Below are positions 7,807-16,061 of a stretch of 64,000 nt of DNA, in pieces (position 1 is the first letter of the stretch; each line of letters begins with the position of its first letter). The position numbers were made by a program, and so were the translations under genes. The notes below the pieces were generated by a model that worked only from the letters and a program-made list of their open reading frames with translations, made no database searches and was not told the DNA's origin. Source of the DNA: DATBGO01 sp036558005 (GTDB lineage Bacteria; Actinomycetota; Actinomycetes; Streptosporangiales; Streptosporangiaceae); NCBI GenBank assembly GCA_036558005.1, contig DATBGO010000237.1:7018-71017 (forward strand), read 5' to 3'.

Positions 7807-8771
7807 CAGCGGGCCTCCTGCCGGTTCCACCGGCTGACCTTCAGGAAGAACAGCACGACGACGATGATCAGGGTGAAGTTGACGATGGACATCGCCGCGG
7901 CCTCGCCGATGAAGCTCTCCTTCAGGTTGTACATGAACACGGTCGTGGTGTTGGTCTCATAGCCTGGCCCGCCGCGGGTCATCTCCCAGATGATCGGGAA
8001 CGAGTTGAAGACGTTCATGACATTGATCAGCAACGCGACCAGGAAGGCCGGGCGCAGCAGCGGCAGCGTGATCGACCGGTAGCTGGCCCGCCGGGACGCG
8101 CCGTCGACCCTGGCGGCCTCGAAGAGCTCACCGGGAATCGCCTGCAGGCCCGCGAGCAGGGTGTAGGTCGTGAACGGCAGCGAGACGAACACCGCCACGC
8201 CGGTCATCCAGGCCATCGCGCTGTCGGGCCGGCCCAGCCAGGACGACTGGTTGGAGTTGAACTGCACCAGGCCCAGCTGGTGCAGGAAGACGTTGATCAC
8301 GCCGTTGTCGGGGAGCAGCATCCAGCGGAAGATCAGCGCGGTCATCATCACCGACGCGGCCCACGGCGCGATCAGCGCCCACCGGGCCACCCGGCGGCCG
8401 GGGAAGCGCTGGTTGAACAGCTGGGCCAGGGCGAGCGATACCAGCATGGTGATCCCCACCACCGCGGCCACCCAGACCACCGTGCGGATCAGGATGCCGG
8501 GCAGGCTGGGGTTGTGGAACAAGGTGGTGTAGTTCCTGGCCCCGGCCGAGCCGATGGTGACGCCGATCGGCGTGATGTCCTGCATGGACGTCTGGACCAT
8601 GGTCACGATCGGCCAGAGCACCACCACCGCGATCAGGATGATGCACGGCGCGATCCACGGCAGCGGGCCCAGCCGGCGCCAGCCGCGGCCGGGCGCCCTG
8701 GGCGGGCGCGCCGCGGCGGCCTGGACGATCTGCGGGCCGGCCGCCTGCTCAATGGCGGTGCTGTCGGACAT
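7806..8771 (-). CDS. Carbohydrate ABC transporter permease (MalF/CUT1 type)
   Basis: The 321-residue membrane protein has a charged cytoplasmic N-terminus, a first transmembrane segment (LPWIAPCIILIAVVVLWPIVTMV), and the EAA loop FEAARVDGASRRASYRSITLPLLRP. It pairs with the MalG-type subunit, whose start codon overlaps its stop. It is separated from the binding-protein gene by 76 bp that fold into a perfect 19-bp hairpin. Confidence 0.92.
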   Translation of the reverse strand: MSDSTAIEQAAGPQIVQAAAARPPRAPGRGWRRLGPLPWIAPCIILIAVVVLWPIVTMVQTSMQDITPIGVTIGSAGARNYTTLFHNPSLPGILIRTVVWVAAVVGITMLVSLALAQLFNQRFPGRRVARWALIAPWAASVMMTALIFRWMLLPDNGVINVFLHQLGLVQFNSNQSSWLGRPDSAMAWMTGVAVFVSLPFTTYTLLAGLQAIPGELFEAARVDGASRRASYRSITLPLLRPAFLVALLINVMNVFNSFPIIWEMTRGGPGYETNTTTVFMYNLKESFIGEAAAMSIVNFTLIIVVVLFFLKVSRWNRQEAR

Positions 8772-8797
8772 GCTGGCTCCCGGAAGGCGGTGGCAGG

Positions 8798-8840
8798 CCG
8801 CGGTCCCGGCACCGGGTCAGCCCCGGTGCCGGGACCGCGG
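8798..8840 (-). promoter_or_regulatory. Perfect 19-bp intercistronic stem-loop between binding-protein and permease genes
   Basis: Bases 8798-8816 and 8822-8840 are perfect reverse complements around a 5-base loop (8817-8821). In the mRNA the hairpin follows the binding-protein stop codon by 7 nt and precedes the permease start by about 26 nt. Such structures are known to stabilise or partially terminate upstream of permease genes so that the binding protein is made in excess. The role here is inferred from position and stability. Confidence 0.7.
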
Positions 8841-8847
8841 CGGCGCG

Positions 8848-10110
8848 TCAGCTGCCGCTGGTCGCGGTCTGCTGGATCGCGTTGAGGATTTGCTGCGGGT
8901 TACCGGTAATGGCCTGGCCGAGCGTGGTCTTGATCTGGTTCTCCACCGTGGTCCAGTTCGTGAGGGACGGGTAGTTCACCGAATCGGGGATGTTCTTGAA
9001 GAACGCCGCGAACGTCTGGTTGCCCGACATCGCGGTGGCCGCGCTCTGGGTGGCCGGGAGCAGCCCGTACTCGCTGGCGAACTGCAGCTGGTACTTGTCC
9101 TGGTAGGCGAAATCGAGGAACTTCCTGATCGCGGCCTGGTGGCCGCCGGTGTTGAAGGCCACGACGTCGTCGTGCACGCCCAGGGTGGAGCCCAGCGGGC
9201 CGGTCCGGCCGGGGAAGTTCGCGGTTGAGTAGTCCGCGGCCGACAGCACCTTGGCCTGGCCGATGATCGGGATCAGGGCCGGCTGGCCGCCGACCATGCC
9301 GATCTTCCCCTGGGCGAACTGGGCCCAGACGTCCTTCCGGTCGGTGGTGCCCGGGCTGGGCTGGGTGACACCGGCCTGCACCAGCTGGCTCAGGAACTGC
9401 AGCGTCTGCATGTTCGCCTTGCTGTTGATCGCGTAGCTGCCGCTGGCGTTCAGGTAGCCGCCGCCGTTGCCCAGGAACCACATCAGCGCCTCGGCCTGGG
9501 CCTCCTCGCTGCCCAGCGGCAGCCCGTAACCGATGAACCCCTTGCTCTTGATCTTGGCGGCGTCGGCCTGCAGTTGCGACCAGGTGGTGGGCGGCGAGGA
9601 GATGCCGGCCTTCGCGAAGATCTTCTTGTTGTAGTAGAGCGCCCGGGTGCTGGTGGTGAACGGGATGCCGTACGGCGTGCCCTGGTAGTCGGTGTCCTTG
9701 AGGAACTTCGGCATGATGTTGGCCAGCGCGCCCGGCGACAGCACCTGGCTCGACTTGTAGAGCAGGTGGCTCTGCGCGAACTGCGGCGCGGTGTCGCCCT
9801 CCAGGATGTCGGGGAACTGCTTGTTCTGGACGAGCGTCTGGACCTTGGCGGGGAAGTCGGTCCAGTCCACCGTCTGGACGTTGACGGTGATGCTCGGGTT
9901 GGCCCGGTGGAAGGCGGCCGCGATCGCGTCCCAGTACTTCGTGGTGCTGTTCGCCGGGCCGGTCCCGTAGTCGGCGCCGAACAGGGTCAGCGTCGTCGAG
10001 CCGCCTGAGCTGCCCGAGCTGCCCGAACTACCACCCGATGATCCGCAGCCTGCAACGGCTATTAACGCTGCCCCCGCGATCGCGAGGCCTGATACCAGCC
10101 GTCCTTTCAT
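8848..10110 (-). CDS. Extracellular sugar-binding lipoprotein of an ABC importer (family 1)
   Basis: The 420-residue protein begins MKGRLVSGLAIAGAALIAVAGCGSS, a signal peptide with lipobox VAGC, followed by a Gly/Ser linker. The body is a family 1 periplasmic-binding fold (TLFGADYGTGPANSTTKYWDAIAAAFHRANPSI; LYYNKKIFAKAGISSPPTTWSQL; GKIGMVGGQPALIPI). AGGAGA lies 6 nt before the ATG. It captures a carbohydrate outside the membrane for the two permeases downstream; the sugar is not deducible. No glycosidase or LacI gene is adjacent. Confidence 0.93.
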   Translation of the reverse strand: MKGRLVSGLAIAGAALIAVAGCGSSGGSSGSSGSSGGSTTLTLFGADYGTGPANSTTKYWDAIAAAFHRANPSITVNVQTVDWTDFPAKVQTLVQNKQFPDILEGDTAPQFAQSHLLYKSSQVLSPGALANIMPKFLKDTDYQGTPYGIPFTTSTRALYYNKKIFAKAGISSPPTTWSQLQADAAKIKSKGFIGYGLPLGSEEAQAEALMWFLGNGGGYLNASGSYAINSKANMQTLQFLSQLVQAGVTQPSPGTTDRKDVWAQFAQGKIGMVGGQPALIPIIGQAKVLSAADYSTANFPGRTGPLGSTLGVHDDVVAFNTGGHQAAIRKFLDFAYQDKYQLQFASEYGLLPATQSAATAMSGNQTFAAFFKNIPDSVNYPSLTNWTTVENQIKTTLGQAITGNPQQILNAIQQTATSGS

Positions 10111-10282
10111 CTGATCTCCTCTGCTCGACCACGGCCAGCCGCCGCCTTCATCCGGCCGGCCGCGGTGGATGCACGCCCTGCCGTAGCAGGCCGCCGGGCC
10201 TGGAGGATCGTCGCAGGGCCAGCGTGGCGGCAGTGGGCGGGCGGGTCGCCCTGGCGCTCGGCTTGTGCTCCATCTGGGGCAA

Positions 10283-10300
10283 TAGTAAACAGGCTTACCA
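10283..10300. promoter_or_regulatory. Possible operator upstream of the sugar transporter operon
   Basis: TAGTAA, ACAGGC, TTACCA forms an imperfect dyad (arms differ by one base) in the AT-richest part of the 250-bp stretch between the binding-protein gene and the winged-helix gene. The layout resembles ROK/LacI-type sugar operators. It is about 170 bp upstream of the start codon. No regulator gene is adjacent, so the assignment is weak. The rest of 10111-10361 shows nothing further. Confidence 0.25.
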
Positions 10301-10361
10301 GATCTCGCTCGCTTGCCCGCGGTTGACGGCCGGACGCCGGCCCGCTGCCAGTGGCTCCGCG

Positions 10362-10670
10362 CTAACCGCGAGTAGCGGAGTCGAGCAGCTGCCGCAGCAC
10401 GGTCGTGTAGCCATCCAGCGCAGCCCGGCCGGCGTGGGTGAGCGCGACGGAGGTGCGGGCGGTGACGCCGCTGCCGTTCTTGTGCGTGCTGACGTAGCCG
10501 GCGTCCTCGAGCTTGCGCAGGTGGGTGATCAGGTTGCCCGGGGTCAGCCCGATCACGTCCTGGAGCCGGGTGAAGGACATGTCGTCGCCGCTGGACAGCG
10601 CCGCCAGCGTCACCACGATGCGCAGCCGGGCCGGGGTGTGGATCACCGGGTCGAGCTCTGCCTCGTTCAT
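10362..10670 (-). CDS. Winged-helix transcriptional regulator (MarR/PF13601-like)
   Basis: The 102-residue protein MNEAELDPVIHTPARLRIVVTLAAL contains one winged helix: MSFTRLQDVIGLTPGNLITHLRKLEDAGYV (recognition region) and the wing HKNGSGVTARTSVALTHAGRAAL. Small regulators of this type repress operons that include a membrane protein. Its ATG overlaps the TGA of the upstream membrane-protein gene (ATGA at 10667-10670), so the two are co-translated. The double dyad at 11360-11401 in front of the operon is its likely operator. Confidence 0.9.
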   Translation of the reverse strand: MNEAELDPVIHTPARLRIVVTLAALSSGDDMSFTRLQDVIGLTPGNLITHLRKLEDAGYVSTHKNGSGVTARTSVALTHAGRAALDGYTTVLRQLLDSATRG

Positions 10671-11332
10671 GACCGGCGCATCCTGGGCTCGATGACCGCC
10701 ATCAGCAAGATCCCGCCGCCGCCGGCCAGCGCGTAGACCGCCAGGCTGGCGGCCTGCCCGGCCCAGCCGCCGCCGGCGGCCACTGCCAGCAGCCAGCCGC
10801 CGATGGCCAGCCGGGGCCAGTTCAGCCCGCCGCCGGCGGCGGCGCAGCTCGCGACGAAGACCAGGCCCGCGACCAGCAACGGGATGGCCTCGCCGAACTG
10901 CGAGACCAGCAGCTGGCTGGCGCCGGCGTGGGCCAGCGCCTGCCGCTCGACCTCCAGCGCGGCGAACCCGGCGGCCAGGGCCAGCACGAAGATCCCGCGC
11001 TGCAGCTCGGACCGGCCGGTGATGCCGCTGGCCGCGCGGTCCACGACGTTCGCGGTCGCGCCCGCGACGGCGGCGAAGAGCAGGAACGCCAGCAGCAGGG
11101 TCGGCCACGCCGGGCCCTGATACGGGTGCTGCCCGCGCACCGACAGCCACATCGCGCCGTAGCCGGCCAGCACGACCAGCCCCCAGGCGGTGAACAGCAC
11201 CGGGCGCCTGACCACCAGCTCACGCCCGGCCCGCTCGCGCGCCTGCTGCATGATGACCGCGGCGCCGCGCGCATCCAGGACCGCCGCCTCGCCGGCGTCC
11301 GGCGCGTCTTCCCTGCTCGTTCCCTCATTCAT
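10667..11332 (-). CDS. Polytopic membrane protein co-transcribed with a winged-helix regulator
   Basis: The 221-residue protein has a 45-residue hydrophilic N-terminus and about five or six hydrophobic segments (LFTAWGLVVLAGYGAMWLSV; TLLLAFLLFAAVAGATANVV; GIFVLALAAGFAALEV; AIPLLVAGLVFVASCAAAG; LAVYALAGGGGILLMAVIEP). It has no transporter motif that I recognise. GAAGGAGGA lies 6 nt upstream of the ATG. Its association with the regulator, and the strong operator in front, suggest regulated expression; the biochemical role is unknown. Confidence 0.82.
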   Translation of the reverse strand: MNEGTSREDAPDAGEAAVLDARGAAVIMQQARERAGRELVVRRPVLFTAWGLVVLAGYGAMWLSVRGQHPYQGPAWPTLLLAFLLFAAVAGATANVVDRAASGITGRSELQRGIFVLALAAGFAALEVERQALAHAGASQLLVSQFGEAIPLLVAGLVFVASCAAAGGGLNWPRLAIGGWLLAVAAGGGWAGQAASLAVYALAGGGGILLMAVIEPRMRRS

Positions 11333-11359
11333 GGCAGTCCTCCTTCAGCCGGCCCGCTC

Positions 11360-11401
11360 TAACTTTGTGCTGCAAAGTTAGTCTTCTTTGCAGCACAAAG
11401 T
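11360..11401. promoter_or_regulatory. Double palindromic operator in front of the membrane protein/regulator operon
   Basis: Site 1 (11360-11380) is a perfect dyad TAACTTTG-n5-CAAAGTTA. Site 2 (11386-11400) is CTTTG-n5-CAAAG. The two sites also form 16-bp perfect inverted arms (11362-11377 and 11386-11401) with an 8-bp spacer, so the element is symmetric at two scales. It begins 28 bp upstream of the membrane-protein start codon, where a repressor would block transcription. Confidence 0.75.
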
Positions 11402-11525
11402 CAAGCGCCGTCTGTGCGGGACGCGAGCTCTTCCCGCGGGCCCCGGAGCGACTTCCAAGATCGTGGTCCGCGGCATTCGCTGAGAAACCACCACAGATCG
11501 TGGCGGAGGCTGAGCTGGCGGCGGG

Positions 11526-11804
11526 TCAGATGTTCTCGATGACCTCGCGGATGTCGACCGTGTCGACGGTCACCGGCGGCGACGGGTGACTGCCCGGCTG
11601 CAGCCGGCTGGCGGCCGCCTCCGCGTGCTGCCTGGTGTCCCAGAGGATGACCGACGAGCCCTGGTTCCCCGTCGGCGCGAACCAGTAGCCGGCCAGGAAT
11701 CCCGGCGCCTGCTTGACCATGGGCAGAACCCGCTCGGTCAGGCCCTTGCGGGCCTCGTCCTCATGTCCTGGCTCGATGTGTACCGATACCCGTGTCGCGT
11801 ACAT
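11526..11804 (-). CDS. Small antibiotic-biosynthesis-monooxygenase-fold protein (ABM/ferredoxin-like)
   Basis: The 92-residue protein MYATRVSVHIEPGHEDEARKGLTERVLPMVKQAPGFLAGYWFAP has the beta-alpha-beta pattern of dimeric alpha-beta barrel ABM proteins, including the PGFLAGYW strand and a second helix HAEAAASRL. Members are cofactor-free oxygenases or small-molecule binders; catalytic function cannot be assumed. GGGGGGA lies 7 nt before the ATG. It is monocistronic, 93 bp downstream of an SDR gene on the same strand. Confidence 0.8.
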   Translation of the reverse strand: MYATRVSVHIEPGHEDEARKGLTERVLPMVKQAPGFLAGYWFAPTGNQGSSVILWDTRQHAEAAASRLQPGSHPSPPVTVDTVDIREVIENI

Positions 11805-11896
11805 AGCTGTATCCCCCCGATTCCAGCCCAGACTGGTTGCTGGTTCCTACCCGCGCCGGCCGGGCCGGACACCCGGCCGGGCGGGGGCGCGGCGGG

Positions 11897-12652
11897 TCAG
11901 CCCCGGCCGATGAACGGCATCTTCGTCGCCATCACCGTCAAGAACTGCACGTTGGCGTCCAGCGGCAGGCTGGCCATGTACAGCACGGCCGCGGCGACGT
12001 GCCCGGCGTCGAAGGTGGGCTCGGGTGCCAGCGAGCCGTCAGCCTGCGGCACGCCGCCGCTCATCTGGCCGGTCATGTCGGTCGCCGCGTTGCCGATGTC
12101 GATCTGCCCGCACGCGATGTCGAACGCCCGGCCGTCCAGCGAGATCGATTTGGTCAGCCCGGTGATCGCGTGCTTGGTAGCGGTGTAGGCGACGCTGGCG
12201 GGCCGGGGGCTGTGCGCGGAGATCGACCCGTTGTTGATGATCCGCCCGCCGCGCGGGACCTGGGCTTTCATCAGCCGCACCGCGTGGTGCGCGGACAGGA
12301 ACGCCCCGGTCAGGTTGGTGTCGACGACCTGCTGCCAGCCCGCCGGTGAAACCTCGTCGACCGAGCCCGGCGGGCCGAACAGCCCGGCGTTGTTGACCAG
12401 CAGGTCGACCCGGCCCCAGCGCTGGCGGACCGCGGCGAACAGCCCGGCCACCGACTCCGGATCGCTCACATCGGCGGTAACGGCAAGTCCCGCGCCGGCC
12501 GCGCCGGCCACCCCTTCGAGCGTCTCCCGCAGCGGGGATTCGCGGCGGCCGGCCGCCGCGACCTGCCAGCCGGCCGCCAGCAGCGCGCGGGTGATGGACC
12601 GGCCAAGCCCCGAGCCCGCCCCGGTGACCACGGCCACCCCGGTCGTTGCCAT
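11897..12652 (-). CDS. Classical short-chain dehydrogenase/reductase
   Basis: The 251-residue Rossmann protein has TGAGSGLG at residues 11-18 (cofactor site), NNAGLFGPPG, and the catalytic Ser in ISAHSPRP followed by YTATK (YxxxK). The A-G-R sequence after the second beta strand suggests NADP preference, which is an inference. AGGAGG lies 5 nt before the ATG. The upstream 83 bp contain a nested inverted repeat that may control it. The substrate is unknown. Confidence 0.92.
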   Translation of the reverse strand: MATTGVAVVTGAGSGLGRSITRALLAAGWQVAAAGRRESPLRETLEGVAGAAGAGLAVTADVSDPESVAGLFAAVRQRWGRVDLLVNNAGLFGPPGSVDEVSPAGWQQVVDTNLTGAFLSAHHAVRLMKAQVPRGGRIINNGSISAHSPRPASVAYTATKHAITGLTKSISLDGRAFDIACGQIDIGNAATDMTGQMSGGVPQADGSLAPEPTFDAGHVAAAVLYMASLPLDANVQFLTVMATKMPFIGRG

Positions 12653-12670
12653 CGCTGCCTCCTAGACGTG

Positions 12671-12724
12671 CATGATCACGGTGACTTTTAGGTGCGCTCA
12701 CCCCTAAAGCTAACCGCGATCATG
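12671..12724. promoter_or_regulatory. Nested inverted repeat upstream of the SDR gene
   Basis: CATGATCACGG (12671-12681) and CCGCGATCATG (12714-12724) are complementary except for one base. Inside lie TTTAGG (12687-12692) and CCTAAA (12703-12708), also complementary. The whole 54-bp element sits between the mechanosensitive-channel stop codon and the SDR start. It has no T-tract, so an operator or a cruciform-type terminator are both possible. Confidence 0.5.
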
Positions 12725-12735
12725 GAACCGGGCTG

Positions 12736-13152
12736 TCAGGCGGCGGTGAGCTCGCTGGCGCAGTACCTGCACTTCGTGGCGCCCGCGGGAATGTCGGCTG
12801 ACTTGCACCGCGGGCACTCCCTGAGCCGCTGGGGATCGCCGAAAACGGCGATACCGCGACGTTTCATGTATGCCCGGTACGGCACGACAATCAGGAAATA
12901 GATGACAGCCATGAAGATCAGGAAGTAAATGACCGCGGAGATGAACGCGCCGAGGTTGATCCGCTGCCCGTTAAGGGTCCAGCCCAGCCCTTTGCCCGCC
13001 GCGCCGCCGCCTCCGGCCGCGTTGACCAGCGGGGTGATGATGCTGGTGGTGAAGGCCAGGATCAGGGTGCTGAACGCCAAGGCCACGACGAGGCCGACGG
13101 CTATGATGATCAGGTCGCCCTGCATCAGGAAATTCTTGAATCCTCGCAGCAT
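12736..13152 (-). CDS. mscL: Large-conductance mechanosensitive channel (MscL family) with C-terminal zinc ribbon
   Basis: About 138 residues. MLRGFKNFLMQGDLIIIAVGLVVALAFSTLILAF is the MscL N-terminal helix and pore segment; LGAFISAVIYFLIFMAVIYFLIVVPY is TM2. After the cytoplasmic stretch comes CPRC-x10-CRYC, a two-knuckle zinc ribbon replacing the usual helical bundle. The channel would vent solutes on hypo-osmotic shock. The ATG at 13152 is chosen because AGGGGGG lies 5 nt upstream; the GTG at 13167 would put that ribosome site inside the gene. Confidence 0.9.
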   Translation of the reverse strand: MLRGFKNFLMQGDLIIIAVGLVVALAFSTLILAFTTSIITPLVNAAGGGGAAGKGLGWTLNGQRINLGAFISAVIYFLIFMAVIYFLIVVPYRAYMKRRGIAVFGDPQRLRECPRCKSADIPAGATKCRYCASELTAA

Positions 13153-13249
13153 TGTCCCCCCTGCCACTTAAACGTCCGTCGCAGCGAACAATACTGGCCC
13201 GGCTCGCCCGGTCAGCGCAGCCACGGCGCTAGCGCCCTGCCTGGGCGGT

Positions 13250-13510
13250 CTACCGGAAGCGTTTCGGGAACTGCTTCATGATGCCCGAGCTGAGCAGGTC
13301 GGCCATGGCGAGGATGTGCAGCTGGATCGCCTCGTAGTCGCTGACGCTGGCGGCGTAGTTACCGTTCAGCTCGTCGACCGCCTCCGCGAGGGTCTGGTCG
13401 AGCGGCTGAGCCGTGCTTCCCACCGGGTACCGGGCGAGCCCGCCCGGGCGGCGGCACCCGCACCCGGCCGCTGCGTGTCCACACGTCAAGCCAAGCGCCG
13501 TTCCCGGCAC
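13250..13510 (-). CDS. Small protein of unknown function
   Basis: The frame of up to 86 residues ends in a compact acidic-helical part (LDQTLAEAVDELNGNYAASVSDYEAIQLHILAMADLLSSGIMKQFPKRFR) with amino-acid composition unlike random high-GC shadow frames. The N-terminal 25-30 residues (MPGTALGLTCGHAAAGCGCRRP) look non-coding, so translation may start at an internal GTG near VGSTAQPLDQ. No family was recognised. It is flanked by the mscL promoter region and about 290 bp without a convincing gene up to the MMPL start. Confidence 0.5.
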   Translation of the reverse strand: MPGTALGLTCGHAAAGCGCRRPGGLARYPVGSTAQPLDQTLAEAVDELNGNYAASVSDYEAIQLHILAMADLLSSGIMKQFPKRFR

Positions 13511-13796
13511 AGGGCAAGCACGGCAGTTCCTGGGCTCAGTCCACGTGCAGCACGGCCTTGCCGCAGCACCGGCCCGGCCACGGCGGCGGCCGCGGTCAGC
13601 GCCAGCATGGCGTCATCCTCGCGGTAAGCCGCCGCAGCGGGCATCGGGCGGATGCCGTATCCGCAGGCACTTTGGCCGGCCGTTATTCGTTTCGACCCCC
13701 GGCGGGATGAACCTAGGCTAGGTGCCCGGCATGAACCTGGCGCGCGCCGGATGGGGGCGCGGCGCAGCGATGAACGGTGAGGGCGAAGGGGACACG

Positions 13797-16007
13797 GTGA
13801 GCAACCGCAGAGGCATGGCGCGCACTTCGGACCGCGGCGCGCCCGGCGGCCCGGGCGGGGAACGGGCCGAGGGGGAGCGGGGGGCGTTCGCCCGGCTCGG
13901 GCGCAGCGTGGTGCGCCATCCATGGCGGGTGATCGCGATCTGGGTGGTCGCGGCCGTGGCGGTGATCGCCACCGCGCCGGCCCTGCCGACGACCGCGAGC
14001 GAGAGCAGCTTCCTGCCCAAGAACTACGAGTCGATCCGGGCGGCGAGCCTGCAGGACAAGGCGTTCCCGCAGACCAAGCAGGTGGCCGGCACCGCCGCCA
14101 TCATCGTGTTCTCCCGGCCTGGCGGCGGCAAGCTGACCGCCGCCGACTCGGCGAAGGTCAGCCAGATCGCGGGGGCGCTGGCGGCCCGGCACATCCACGA
14201 CATCGACTCGGTCACCTCGACCCCGCCCTCGCCCAACCGGCTCGTGCAGACCGCGCTGGTCAGCATGCCGCAGAAGGTGCTCAACGGCACCAGCACGGCG
14301 GCCGGGGACGCGGTCAAGACGCTGCGCGCCGATATCAAGCCGCTGATGGCGGGCACCGGCCTGACCGAGGGGGTGACCGGGACGGCCGCCCAGCAGCTGG
14401 ACAGCCAGCAGTCCAGTAACCGGGCCGATCAGATCGTGCTGCTGGCCACCCTGGCGCTGATCCTCATCCTGCTGCTGGTGATCTTCCGCAGCCCGGTCGT
14501 GGCGCTGCTGCCGCTGATCGTGATCGCGCTCGTCTCCCAGGTCGCCACCGGCCTGGTCAGCGACGTGAACAAGGCGTTCAGCCTGAACACTGACAGCTCG
14601 ATCTCGACGATCCTGATCGTGGTGCTGTTCGGCATCGGCACCGACTACATCCTGTTCCTGATGTTCCGCTACCGGGAGCGGATCAGGTCCGGTGACGACC
14701 CGAAGCAGGCGATGGTCGAGGCCGTCACCCGGGTCGGCGAGGTGATCGCCTCGGCCGCGGGCGTCGTCATCGTCTCGTTCCTCGCGCTGACCCTGTCCAC
14801 CCTCAGCGTGCTGCGCGCGATCGGGCCCGCGCTGGCCATCGCCGTCGCCACCACCCTGGTCGCGGGCCTGACCCTGGTCCCCGCGGTGGTGTCGCTGCTG
14901 GGCACCCGGGTGTTCTGGCCGTCCAAGGCGTGGCGGAAGGAGCCGGAGGCGGCCAGGTTCGCCGCGATCGGCCGCTCGCTCGGCCGCAGGCCCGCCGTGT
15001 TCGGGCTGGTGTCCGGCCTGGTGCTGGCTGGGCTGGCGATCGGCTCGTTCAGCTTCAACCCGACCTTCGACTTGTCCTCGGCCGGCATCTCGGCCAGCGC
15101 CGAGTCGCACACCGCGCTGGTGACGCTGGAGAAGGGCCTGCCGCCCGGCGCGACCGACCCGACCGACGTGTTCCTGCACGCCCGGTCCGGCTCGCTGAGC
15201 AGCGCCCAGCTCTCTGGATACGGCACGAAGCTGGCGGCGCTGCCGGGGGTGGGCGCGGTCGCGGCGCCCAGGCTCAGCCCGGACAAGGCGACCGCCGACT
15301 TCACCGTCACGCTCAGCCACGACCCGACGTCCACCGCCGCGGTGAACACCATGAAGGGCCCGCTGCGGGCCGGCGCGCACGCCGCCGCGCCGCCGGGGAC
15401 CTATGCCCTGGTCGGCGGCACCACCTCGGTGTTCGCCGACATCCAGCGGGCGGTCAACCGGGACTACGCGGTCGTGTTCCCGGTCGCGGCGCTGATCATC
15501 CTGCTGATCCTCATGCTGGTGCTGCGCAGCCTGGTCGCGCCGTGGTACCTGATGGCGTCGGTCGGCCTCGGGTTCGGCGCGACGCTGGGCGCGACCGTGC
15601 TGGTGTTCCAGGGCCTGGGCGGGCAGCAGGGGCTGATCTTCCTGCTGCCGGTGTACATGTACCTGTTCGTGGTGGCGCTCGGCACCGACTACAACATCCT
15701 GATGATCGCGCGGCTGCGGGAGGAGATGCGCGAGGGCCGCGACGCCCGGCAGGCCGCGGCGATGGCGCTGCGGCACACCGGGCCGACCATCGGCGCGGCC
15801 GGGGTGATCCTGGCCGGCACGTTCGGGTCGCTGATCCTGGCGGGCAACTCGATCCTGTCCCAGCTCGGGTTCGCGGTGTCCAGCGGGATCGTGCTCGCCG
15901 CGTTCGTGATGGCGATGTTCTTCATGCCGAGCCTGACCGCGCTGATCGGCCGCCGGGCCTGGTGGCCCGGTCACGCCGACCGGCCGCGGGCAGGCGCGGC
16001 CCGCTAG
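13797..16007 (+). CDS. MMPL/RND-superfamily membrane transporter
   Basis: About 736 residues in two homologous halves, each with one TM helix, an extracytoplasmic domain and a bundle of TM helices. Paired signature segments are GIGTDYILFLMFRYRERIRSG in half 1 and ALGTDYNILMIARLREEMREG in half 2; the Asp-Tyr pair is the proton-relay region of MmpL proteins. Such transporters export lipids or hydrophobic metabolites using the proton gradient. The GTG at 13797 (VSNRRGMARTSD) has GAAGGGGA just upstream and is preferred over the frame opening at 13722. A large antisense open frame here is a compositional shadow. Confidence 0.93.
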   Translation: MSNRRGMARTSDRGAPGGPGGERAEGERGAFARLGRSVVRHPWRVIAIWVVAAVAVIATAPALPTTASESSFLPKNYESIRAASLQDKAFPQTKQVAGTAAIIVFSRPGGGKLTAADSAKVSQIAGALAARHIHDIDSVTSTPPSPNRLVQTALVSMPQKVLNGTSTAAGDAVKTLRADIKPLMAGTGLTEGVTGTAAQQLDSQQSSNRADQIVLLATLALILILLLVIFRSPVVALLPLIVIALVSQVATGLVSDVNKAFSLNTDSSISTILIVVLFGIGTDYILFLMFRYRERIRSGDDPKQAMVEAVTRVGEVIASAAGVVIVSFLALTLSTLSVLRAIGPALAIAVATTLVAGLTLVPAVVSLLGTRVFWPSKAWRKEPEAARFAAIGRSLGRRPAVFGLVSGLVLAGLAIGSFSFNPTFDLSSAGISASAESHTALVTLEKGLPPGATDPTDVFLHARSGSLSSAQLSGYGTKLAALPGVGAVAAPRLSPDKATADFTVTLSHDPTSTAAVNTMKGPLRAGAHAAAPPGTYALVGGTTSVFADIQRAVNRDYAVVFPVAALIILLILMLVLRSLVAPWYLMASVGLGFGATLGATVLVFQGLGGQQGLIFLLPVYMYLFVVALGTDYNILMIARLREEMREGRDARQAAAMALRHTGPTIGAAGVILAGTFGSLILAGNSILSQLGFAVSSGIVLAAFVMAMFFMPSLTALIGRRAWWPGHADRPRAGAAR

Positions 16008-16061
16008 CCGGCCGCGCCGCTGCGGGTAGGTTGGCCCTAGCAGGCTGATCACGGGAGGACC

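Noticed and set aside
13511..13796. Possible 3' remnant of a quinone oxidoreductase on the minus strand (GKAVLHVD then stop near 13540)
   Set aside because: Only about eight residues resemble the family C-terminus and the preceding codons do not, so chance is likely.
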